The notes below the pieces were generated by a model. The model saw only the letters and a list, made by a program, of their open reading frames with translations, had not been told where the DNA came from and made no database searches. A DNA stretch of 64,000 bases from positions 6,448,001-6,512,000 of the forward strand of contig JAJFPB010000001.1 of assembly GCA_020881915.1 (NCBI GenBank), read 5' to 3'. Source of the stretch: Paramyrothecium sp. XJ0827 (taxonomy: Eukaryota > Ascomycota > Sordariomycetes > Hypocreales > Stachybotryaceae). Positions 55,513-64,000 of the stretch are shown here, one piece after another. Both the position numbers and the translations under genes were made by a program. Numbering within the stretch: the first letter of the stretch is position 1; every line of letters starts with the position of its first letter.

Positions 55513-57240
55513 CGGGCAATATGGCGTCCGGCCAGATCCGTTCTGTGTCGCAGCGGCGCGAGCGGAGCCTAGATATGTTCAGTCATGATCGGGACATGCG
55601 AGGCATGGGCGAGAACACTCGGGATAGCTGTCGTAAAAGGAGTCGAGAGGTGTGCTGCATCTCAGGGGCCGGTCCGTCCAGAGTCGCGAGTAGCCCATCG
55701 CGTCCGCACCATGATGGGTTCCTTGGCGAAGGGTGGAGACCGGGAAGGGTTCCGATAATAAGATACCGCAGAGGTTCTGTGGTTTCATGCTCTATAGAGC
55801 GCAGTGCATAGCCGTTTCCTAGATGGGCTGACCGAAATTGACCGCCCGGTCCGGGCTGTCCGCCTTGCATAGCCACCACCTGATCTGGGCGGGGTTCATC
55901 GATCAAGAACGAAATATGAGGCGGTGAACAACCTTGCAAAGTCCCTTATGTGTTTCCACCAGCCGCGCCCTGACATCGGGTAGGTATCTCCAAATGGAAA
56001 AAGCAGCAGGGTTCCTTTAAGGTTACCCCACCATAGGTTCTCACACCAAAGATTGTTCACCTCCCCTCTATCCTTTTCCTTCTGTCTCTTTAAATCAGAA
56101 AGAAATTATGACTCTTTCCCGCTTGATCACACCTGGAATGCCCAGATTGCGGCTCTTGAGCTCTCATAACAAACTGAGCCAAGTTTATTATAATATCCTC
56201 TACCCAAATTTAAGCTATATAGCTTAAACCCAATCCTGGACCTAGAACCCCAGATCTTGGACCCCGGACCTCGGATCGTGAACCTCGGATCGTGGACCCC
56301 GGAACTCAGAGCCAAGACTCGTAATAGTTTGATAACCACTCGATTCGAATTCCCTCCCCTTTCCTAAGGCCCCGTTGGAAAACCGGGAGGAACGGAATTT
56401 ATACTAAAATTCCGCTCCGCCCGGCTTTCAAATTAGGCCCTATGACTACAGCGGCTAGGTCATTGCTTGGCGCCGAGTTCCGCCAAGGGAATCTACCTTA
56501 TCATCAAGTGGCCAGCTGTGTAGCTATTATATAGGATACTACCTAGTATATTACTTCTCATTGATCTACGCATGAAGTGGTAATTGGTATAACTAAACTC
56601 GCTTTACTAAAGAGTAGATTGCACTTATAGCCACTAATAGTTAATCTAGTAGCTTGTGTTAACACATATACTTAAATGCAGATCTGATCTATCTGTCAGG
56701 ACAAACTTGCTCAGTTTACCCGTACTAATCTCCACCTTGTCCCGAGACTAAAGAAGTTATAGTTTAGTTAAAGTCTCCCCGGGGCTTGGCGAGAGCCACT
56801 ACGGCGGAGTTGGCTCCTGGTTGTGGCATTCATATCGATCCTTCTCATCCTTCCGATCCTTTCGATCCTTCTAGTCGAGTAACTGGCTGACTGCCTGTCA
56901 TAGCACTTGGTTTACCCTCCCTACATACTATGTGAAGATGTCGAAAATATGCTTGTATTTATGTTTCCACCTTGGGCAGCTCAGCACTTTATCCCTACAG
57001 CATATGGGACCTCGGTTAGAGTTGAGGGATATGAAGCAGGCTTGTGGGTCTTCTTTATCTTGGACTTAGATCCTGGCTTCAAGTGAACTGCCAGAGAATA
57101 GAAAAGTATAAAGACATCATAGAGTTCCGTCAATATTCTTCTCTCACTCACTCACTCTTCCCACTTGTCCTAAGAGGTAGCAATAATCAAAAGCCCAACA
57201 CTTTACTATTCCTCTTTTTGAGATATTCCTTCCGGTCAAA
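55513..57240. other. AT-rich spacer with foldback sequence, no supported gene
   Basis: About 1.7 kb. 55513-56000 has mixed composition with no convincing gene. 56040-57000 is AT-rich with short repeated phrases (GGATCGTG, GGACCCCGGA near 56250-56300; CCTTCTCATCCTTCCGATCC near 56838) and looks like old repeat DNA. The last 100 bases should hold the promoter of the secreted-protein gene. Confidence 0.4.
56378..56429. repeat. Foldback hairpin, 23-base arms
   Basis: GAAAACCGGGAGGAACGGAA.. (56378-56400) is the imperfect inverse complement of 56407-56429 with three mismatches and a 6-base loop. Weaker complementarity continues outward (AAGGCC...GGCCCT). It could be the end of a foldback/MITE-like element or a structured RNA; no terminal target duplication is obvious. 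Confidence 0.75.
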
Positions 57241-58077
57241 ATGAAGTACTCGCTTGCCTCCCTGGCTCTTTTGAGCACACTGGTAAGTTTACAAGAAACA
57301 ATTTCCGAGAATAATTTGAACAATTAGTCGATTTAACACGATATTTAGGTTGCTGCTTCCGCCATTCCTGACAACGGTGGACTCCACCTGCGCAGTGCCG
57401 AGGATGTTCAGGCAGAGAACCTCCAGACTGTGGATCTTGTGGTTGAAGACGAACGTTTCGGAGACGTTGTTTTCCGTGGTACTGCCGAGAGTATCTACAA
57501 CGAGATGGTTGCGTTGAAGCCTGAACTCTTTGTCGACGGATATCTGGTCGCCCGTGACGGGGCTGCGGATACCGAAGTCGAAAAGCGTACCCTCGAAGCG
57601 AGACAATCATGGGTTAGTTTTGACCCAAAAATACTTCATTGCTCCCAATTGTTTATGGGAATGAAACTAATGCTCGAATCTAGTTCAACTGCAACTGGGC
57701 GACTGGTTCTGCGAACCGTGTTAACTGGAACTCGTGCCTCGAAGGTCAATCCTACCTTAGAAGACTTGGATCCGCTTGGTGCGATGTTGGACCGGCACCA
57801 GGTTGTGCACGTGTCAGTTGCTCGCACGGTTGCGGCATGTTTTTGTGCAACAAGGTTAGTCTTTCGCTTCAAGAAAAGGCGGTTATTGAGAGTCGTTTTC
57901 CATGGTTACTAACGGCTGTTTCTCCGTTCTTAGATCAACGCTCCGTTCCGAGTTTCTTGCGGCGATATTCCCAACGACATCGCTGCTATTGCAAACACTT
58001 GCTATAGCTCAGGCGGAGTTTCGGGTGCTAGGGACTTCAACACTCACTTCATTGGCCTTCGCAGACAGAGCTGTTAA
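57241..58077 (+). CDS. Cys-rich secreted protein with Kex2-type propeptide (effector- or antimicrobial-like)
   Basis: Four exons, 57241-57282, 57349-57612, 57684-57854 and 57934-58077, join in phase to 206 aa; introns are 66-79 nt. Residues 1-19 are a signal peptide (MKYSLASLALLSTLVAASA). An acidic propeptide follows with a dibasic site in EVEKR/TLEARQS at about residue 95, a likely Kex2 cut. The mature part of about 110 aa starts FNCNWATG and has ten Cys, enough for five disulphides, with paired motifs SCSHGCG and a conserved-looking C-terminus ending RRQSC. I do not recognise the family. Small, secreted, Cys-rich and preproprotein-like features fit effectors or killer-type proteins, but function is not shown. 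Confidence 0.82.
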
Positions 58078-60236
58078 ACGAATCGTTGTTCCAACAGACG
58101 AGAGGTCAAAAACTCTTTTCGACAAAGCAAGGAGGATTTTGCTGACATACACGAGACATTGGGGTGGACAAGGAGTCGGTCCGTGTGAAGGTTTGGCCAC
58201 CATAAAATAAGTCTAGTGTTTTTCTTCCAAACGCTCGTTTATCTTACTTCACTATCTGGGTTAACCAGCCATAAAAGACTTTGGACGTTGGCGTCCCGTG
58301 TTTACTAAGCTGTGACTTTGATTATCTGGCCTGTTGTGAAAGTACATATTTATATTGTGGCTACGATGGTCCCTTAGACGGTTCTAGATGTGAGTTAGCA
58401 TGAAATTTGACAATTATTGTTGTCGCTGCGCATTACTACATTTAACATAACATAGGATGAAAGCATTGCTTAAGAACTGTATGATATGATCTCACCCTAG
58501 AATTAGGCTCAATCTAAATTATAGTCCTAAAAGAAATCTGGGCGAGCCTTTACTATAGGCCAATTCCAATAGGTCTAATCTACTAATAGGAGACCAGCAT
58601 CCCGAGATATCACGATTTGCCCGAATACCAGAGTAACTCTATAGTACAGTATATATTACTTACACACGCACAACTACGAATCATTGTATTTAAACTTTCC
58701 TGCAGTTACTATGAGGAATTCCATAACTAGCCTTCATCGGTTTCTTCACTTTTTAAAATCCAGCTAACATTAGAATGGCCCGAAGGCGTGGCGCAATCGA
58801 TATTGCAATCATTAGCCTACTACCAAGCGGCGTACACTAAGGATGGTAGACTCACTGGTAGAGTCGCGACGCTGCTTACTTGAAATGGAAGACGCTGAAG
58901 GAATATGGAGCGGTGTATTTACTAAGGTCCGGGCGGCAGGGCAGGCAGCATAAGTCATGCTGCCTGCTGGCCAATGCAGAAACCAGAAGTCTAGCGAGTC
59001 GGTAGCTGACAGCTTCGCCATGAATTACTTGCAAGGTTCATGTTGAAATCTTCCAGATCCATCGTGATGTCTGTTGAGGGCGTTGCGTGAGATTCTGTGG
59101 TCGAGGGCACAATCGGTGTATTTTCGACCTCCGAATGTTAACAGTACTGGTTCAATTCAATATAACTGTGAAAGATCTGCTTGGTAGATTCTGGAACTCC
59201 CAGGATAATTACATGAACTTGGTTAATGCGTAGTCGAACCCGCATGTGACGTTCGAGTCCACTTATTCCGTCACCACTTCTACCACCCGCTTGCCTCTGC
59301 GGCTAGGGTATGCTTTACCCCCAAATTAATGGTGGCCGAGCCTTGCGAATCAGTATTGCTGTTATCTTCCTGGTCATTGGTAGTTCAGTCGCGCTGAGAG
59401 ATAATGAATCAGTGGGTTCCATGGATTTCGGAGATCGAATGCCTCATGCTTTGTTAAATAAGAAGGCCAGCATGATTTTTCCTCCTGCTCCTTCCCGCGA
59501 ACGACAGGCTCTATTTGTCAGTTCTCAATTGCACTTCAGGTCATCCAAGTATAGATTATTCAAAATATGCAAAGGAAGCAACGCGCCCTTCCAACTCCGT
59601 GCCTTACCTCGGCCGATTCCTATGTGAAAATGATTCCATTCAAGACTAATCGGCCCCTGAGGAATGTCACAATGCCCGATTGTCCGTAGGTGACTGTTTT
59701 AAAGTCAACGTAGAAGTAAGTCAGTTGACTTCCTCCAGAAATCGGTTTACTTGCAAAGTATACAAAAAGTGTCGCACGGTGAGAGATTGAGCCCCGTTCA
59801 TATATAAATTGAGCATATCAAGTTAAAAAAACCGTGAAGTTCATGAATAAAATTCCGATGTCTGCTTTATCAAATAGAGCTAATCCATCTTGAGGTACTT
59901 TCGTGACTCGGACAAACTTGCTTAGGCGATCTTGACGAGGGTGCAGTGGCATTTTTGCAGCACAGCGAGAAGGCCGCCCAGACACAGGAGCATAGCTCAC
60001 AGTGGCTAAATTCTGGAAGACACCCAATGGTGTGCATGTGGGTGAGAATTCGGGCTGTGGCAAGGGCAATGTTGTTTAGTAATTGACCAGCAAGATTCGT
60101 AAACTCCATAGTCTCGCCCTCGAGCCACAGTCGGTCGACGTCGGGCAGCTGCACATGTGGGACTTAACTGTTCACGAAAAGCGCGACGGAACAGGTGTTA
60201 AATTGCTCTGCATGCCACCTAAAATCTACCTTGGAC
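58078..60236. other. 2.1 kb AT-rich spacer with one possible coding relic
   Basis: 58380-58760 is AT-rich with no frames. On the minus strand 59990-60220 one frame reads DFRWHAEQF.., a TAA stop, then VPHVQLPDVDRLWLEGETME and FTNLAGQLLNNIALATA, which is protein-like but unassigned; it could be the decayed end of a gene. No other feature supported. Confidence 0.35.
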
Positions 60237-61997
60237 TTAATAGTAAAGGAGCTCGGTATTGTTCTTCATAAACTCATAGCTCTTCGAGCGGAAGTCATCC
60301 CGTAGTAAATTAATCTTATCACGATGAAGCCAAAGCAAGTCGTGTTCCGTTGTCCACTCTGGCCAGGAAATATACTTTTTGCCCTCTCCAACATCCTCAC
60401 CGTCGTTCGGGTCCAGCTTGTGGATGAAATTCAGAACATAGGTACGGATGCTGGCAGAGGCGAAGCTTTCAAGGTTCTTCTCGAAAAATAGTTTAAACAT
60501 ATCCGACCCGTGGTGTGTGCCGAAAGGGTTGATCAATGCAGTCTCGTACGCCCACGAGGCTTGGAAGGACCATATCGTTGCATCCTGTTTTTCCAAGATA
60601 GCCTCGGCTGAGAGACGGCGAGCCAGAGTGAATACAATATCGCCAAGAAGCGCTGCATTTCTCTTATATCCGAGTTTTCTATTCGGCGTGTCGTACAGCC
60701 ACTGCCACCATTGACCAGTCCGAAATGGGCTGCCCTCACTTGGGTCCTCTGAATAAGTTTCGACGAACTCCCTGATCTTTGACTCAGGTGCCTTGGCGAA
60801 GTAAAGGTCTGCCAAATACTCCACCAATGCATCCGTATCCGTGACGTTTTTCTGCGCTTGGGCGAAAGCAGTTCCTTCATCTTCGTTATTGCCCGTAATC
60901 AAAGGCACCAGATGGATTTGGCCGGTCTTGGCCAGTTTCTCCGGGCTGTCAGCGAGGACGACACCGTCGGGACGTGGCAAATAGGACAGCGCGAGGGACG
61001 TATAGCCATGAATACTGGGAACAGAAACAATGGCCCTGTGGAGAGTTGCAAAGTCCTTGCTTCGAAGACAGGCCAGTTTGTCAGCGGTACAGTTGGCATT
61101 CGCCGCAACAGCCTCAAAGATTGCCTGAGCCTTTGGACTGTCAATAGGCTCAATAGGCGTGGCCATGCCGGATATCATGATAGCGCCATGAAAAAGTGCT
61201 TTGTCCTTATACAAGGCGTTTCCGTTGAATAAAACGAGTTGATCAAAGGTGGAGATTGACCCAGAAGACGACCCCGAGATGGTGACATTCTCTGGATTAC
61301 CTCCGAAAAAAGCAATGTTGTCTGCGACCCATTCTAGTCCCATACGCTGGTCAAGAAGACCAGCGTTGGCGCTCCCTTCTTCGAGAATTTCGGCACCAGG
61401 CATGAAGCCGAAGCCGGCCACTCGGTAATTGACACCAACATAAATAAACTTCTGGTTGCGAAGTTCCGAGAAGGCTAAAAAGTTTGTAGCGTCAATCATG
61501 TCGGCAGAGCCAAAGGCGAACCCTCCACCAAAGATGTAGAAGAATACAGGCAGATTGTCGCCTTCTTTGGTACCTTTAGGGCGTTGAACATTGAGCGTCA
61601 AACAATCTTCCTGGCCAATCTTTGGTTCCGCGAATAAGACAGGATTTTGAGCCACGGTAGGCACCCCAAAAGTCTCGGAGGCCCTGAGCAACTCCTCGCC
61701 GGGGTCGACGAATTGGGGGCACAAAGGTCCCGGGGTCGTGGCATTTAGTATGCCCCATGGCTTGGTTCGCCTCCGCGGAGGTCTGAATCGTAATTCGCCT
61801 TCCGGTGCATCTGCAAAGGGAATTCCTCTGAAGGATTCCACGGTTGTTACTTTGCCCACAACAGTGCCCAAAGGAAGGACGACCTCCACGGTGTCCGTTT
61901 CATTTGTGCTGGAGGAGAAAGCCGTAGTTTCGACAGCGTCCTGGGTCAAAGCATTGACTAGGGGGAGGATTAAGATAATGTTGTGGAAGATTTTCAT
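60237..61997 (-). CDS. Secreted type-B carboxylesterase/lipase
   Basis: Single exon, 586 aa from the Met at 61997; the upstream in-frame Met at 62018 would lengthen the start by 7 residues. MKIFHNIILILPLVNALT is a signal peptide. Family landmarks are SFRGIPFADAPEGELRF, EDCLTLNVQRP, FYIFGGGFAFGS (oxyanion loop), VGVNYRVAGFGF and the nucleophile elbow in VTISGSSSGSIST. The charge relay Glu is in NNEDEGTAF and the His in FGTHHGSDM. The nucleophile pentad is GSSSG where the usual form is GESAG, typical of one fungal branch. Many N-glycosylation sequons. Hydrolyses carboxylic esters outside the cell; substrate unknown. Confidence 0.93.
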   Translation of the reverse strand: MKIFHNIILILPLVNALTQDAVETTAFSSSTNETDTVEVVLPLGTVVGKVTTVESFRGIPFADAPEGELRFRPPRRRTKPWGILNATTPGPLCPQFVDPGEELLRASETFGVPTVAQNPVLFAEPKIGQEDCLTLNVQRPKGTKEGDNLPVFFYIFGGGFAFGSADMIDATNFLAFSELRNQKFIYVGVNYRVAGFGFMPGAEILEEGSANAGLLDQRMGLEWVADNIAFFGGNPENVTISGSSSGSISTFDQLVLFNGNALYKDKALFHGAIMISGMATPIEPIDSPKAQAIFEAVAANANCTADKLACLRSKDFATLHRAIVSVPSIHGYTSLALSYLPRPDGVVLADSPEKLAKTGQIHLVPLITGNNEDEGTAFAQAQKNVTDTDALVEYLADLYFAKAPESKIREFVETYSEDPSEGSPFRTGQWWQWLYDTPNRKLGYKRNAALLGDIVFTLARRLSAEAILEKQDATIWSFQASWAYETALINPFGTHHGSDMFKLFFEKNLESFASASIRTYVLNFIHKLDPNDGEDVGEGKKYISWPEWTTEHDLLWLHRDKINLLRDDFRSKSYEFMKNNTELLYY

Positions 61998-63784
61998 GTT
62001 CAGTAAATGCATAGTCAAGTTGAGGTTCTGCGTGAGATAATTTTCTCAGCTGTGGCATCTAATAATCTTCGTACTCTATGGCGATAAGTGTGCCTTTATA
62101 TTTATTCCGTAACACTGTTTCGGTACAATACTTGACGCACACCAAAGAAGAACTATAGGTTCACTTCTTCCTGAATCTCCATTCAGTCATGATTCCTTCA
62201 TCTCTGAGCCTTGGCCCGCGTTGGAATGTGACTCGAACCTCATGATGTAGCAAAACTGGATGACGGCATCATCCAACTAGAGTTTATCAACGGAACTGGC
62301 GATTGAGTCGTCCGTATTGGAATGTGATTCGAAGCCCACGATATGGCAGAAATGGATGATGACATCATTCAAGTAAGAGTTTACCAATGGAACTGATAGA
62401 TTGAGTTGCGGCTTGAGACAAAGACTTGTTACGAAACTCTTGTGTAAAAAGGCTATAACGGCTGGAAGTCTAAGACAAGGGCACGATCTACATACCAACA
62501 GGCATTTTTCTGATAAAATTCTAGTCTGGAACACCCAAACATGGCTTGATTTTAACTTGTCTTGTACATACCAGCGGACATCTTATTCGTAGAATGATAG
62601 CCTGGAGCATCAATAATTGTGGCTTGACTTCGATTGGTTCTTCCAATCCTCCCCGACCAAGGGTCCAAATCATTCCACCTCTGAAAAAGTAAACGGGTTT
62701 CCTTGGTTTTCGATTTGGCTGTAGTGTCATTACTTCAAGAGGTACTGAGTGTCGTAGGAAGAGTGAAGTCGTACACAAAGACCCGTGAGTAAATGGTAGA
62801 GCAATTAGCTAGGGGTTTAAAAAAGGTGGCGTGCTCTGCAACTCCGTCAAATTTGGATGCCTTCTTGGATACAAGCATAGCAAAAAAGCATGAGATACTG
62901 TGAAGGACAGTATGAGGACCCTAGGTGAACTGAAGCTCACAAACAGGGCCAATAGGCTGCCTTAAATCTACCCTACCAATGTAACTGGCTTCAGACCCGG
63001 ATCCCTGCCCAGAATTTAGGCTTAAATTCTTGAATAAGATCTCTTTGTCCTGACAGCCTGCTCCAAACAGAGCATAGACGGACAAGATCATGGGCAATAT
63101 GCTTGGAATGAGCCCTATACGTGTAAGAACAGGGACACGACGCCTGGTCTCACAGAGCAGCAACAAACAACAGGTATATTTTAACGAGAGCTGGAGCCTT
63201 AGTTAAGCATGATTAAGCGATAAACGTTTCCCTTTCAAGAATCCCATTGCGGACAGAAGCCTATCACTGCTAATGCTCAGTTGCGAGTCTAGCAGAATCT
63301 GTCCTCTCTACAAAGAATCCCTGTACTATCCTCGCAAACTACTGACCGCGTGCACACAGCATAGCATCTATGAAAGGGGATCCGAACCCACGAAGGAAAG
63401 TTACGGCCCACAGACCGACTCCATCTGCTTGGGAACTCAACTCTAGCGCAGCCGAGAACGAAGCGATTACGTTGTGTGCAAAGAAAACGATCATTGTATA
63501 CGAAGAGGTTTTGCGAAATAGCTTGGGTTGAAGGTGAATCAGCTGGTTTTGCTATACTTGACTGCCCACGAGGCGAGATGACGTGAAGGAGACGGTCAGT
63601 GTCCACAGCCTCAAGCATTGCTTAGAGCACCACCAATATTTATTACAGACCGGACATCCAGGGCAAATACGTGGCAAAACAAACGTGTGGCTTGCAAATA
63701 CAACGCGCTAAGTAACAAATCGAGCCTCTAGCTCATCGCTTGCCTCTCCGATATCTCAAAGCAATTCCCGACTCCTCCAACCCC
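61998..63784. other. 1.8 kb spacer with tandem repeat, no supported gene
   Basis: Contains the carboxylesterase promoter and the diverged tandem repeat at 62221. Frames of up to 109 codons have no recognisable domain. Confidence 0.4.
62221..62405 (+). repeat. Diverged tandem duplication, two copies of about 88 bases
   Basis: Copy 1 (62221-62307) and copy 2 (62317-62405) both start TTGGAATGTGA.TCGAA and both end with GATTGAG, with about 25 percent differences between. A third, weaker pair of similar phrases (TGGAACAC.. and TGGAGCAT.., each followed by GGCTTGA) lies near 62525-62625. Old duplication in non-coding DNA. Confidence 0.75.
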
Positions 63785-64000
63785 TCACCAATACCATGGT
63801 CCTGCAATGAACGGCCAGCGGCGACCAGCTGCGTCGCGGCTGGGATCGATACCTTCACCATAACCTGCATCGTTGCACGGATGGAGATGGTCGGTGTCCA
63901 GGCTCCCTCCGCAAATGACCTTGCCGACCTTCGTCCAGCCGACGTTGCAGGTCGCCCACATCGGCCTCTTCTGGAGGCAGCGCGCCCAGTCTGCGCTCTT
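63785..64000 (-). CDS. 3' end of an unidentified gene, runs off right edge
   Basis: 71 codons plus a TGA at 63785-63787, open to the window edge. The reading has four Cys (ARCLQKR, ATCNVGW, VICGGSL, HPCNDAG) and ends with Trp-rich RRWPFIAGPWYW. GC-rich third positions and absence of stops over 72 codons support coding. Probably a secreted or Cys-containing protein; the family cannot be told from this piece. Confidence 0.6.
   Translation of the reverse strand, partial: KSADWARCLQKRPMWATCNVGWTKVGKVICGGSLDTDHLHPCNDAGYGEGIDPSRDAAGRRWPFIAGPWYW

Overview
The window comes from a filamentous ascomycete, probably a Sordariomycete. Genes are broken by short 45-120 nt GT...AG introns, and the gene content is fungal: a highly reducing polyketide synthase, a fungal-type HMG-CoA reductase with a sterol-sensing domain, a CBM1-bearing esterase, a Ty1/copia element, and nuclear tRNA genes, one with a short intron. 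Functions are assigned from motifs and family resemblance; no database search was run.

Region 1 (1-9175) is the edge of a polyketide cluster. An HR-PKS gene runs off the left edge (KS-AT and the start of DH are visible). It is divergent from a drug-efflux MFS transporter, followed by an FSH1-type hydrolase and a class I methyltransferase. The hydrolase has a degenerate or frameshifted N-terminus. Region 2 (9176-24352) holds secreted and metabolic genes with long spacers: an S28 peptidase, two unknown proteins (one with a signal peptide and a possible GPI tail), a two-domain GFA-fold protein, an SDR, a decayed crotonase, a CE3/SGNH esterase with CBM1, and tRNA-Val.

Region 3 (24353-43739) is accessory-looking. 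It has a relic of a FAD amine oxidase, a secreted sulfatase, a CorA-like membrane protein, and a protein kinase with a fungal N-terminal domain. Two tiny related genes (75 and 67 aa, same intron position) lie either side of the kinase. A 6,153 bp copia element with identical 141 bp LTRs and a 5 bp target duplication sits inside a 57 nt intron of the kinase, 8 nt from the splice donor and antisense to the gene. Its primer site matches the anticodon arm of initiator tRNA-Met (half-tRNA priming).

Region 4 (43740-51330) is housekeeping: tRNA-Lys with an intron, an acyl-protein-thioesterase-like hydrolase, a nicotinamidase and HMG-CoA reductase, with visibly GC-rich coding. Region 5 (51331-64000) is sparse and repeat-rich. 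It contains a broken membrane-protein gene, a foldback hairpin, a Cys-rich secreted protein with a Kex2-type propeptide, a type-B carboxylesterase, a diverged tandem repeat and the 3' end of another gene at the right edge.

The most interesting unexplained structure is the neighbourhood of the kinase: a CorA-like protein, two small paralogues and the retrotransposon insertion. The polyketide cluster is the other coherent system, but it is cut by the window edge.
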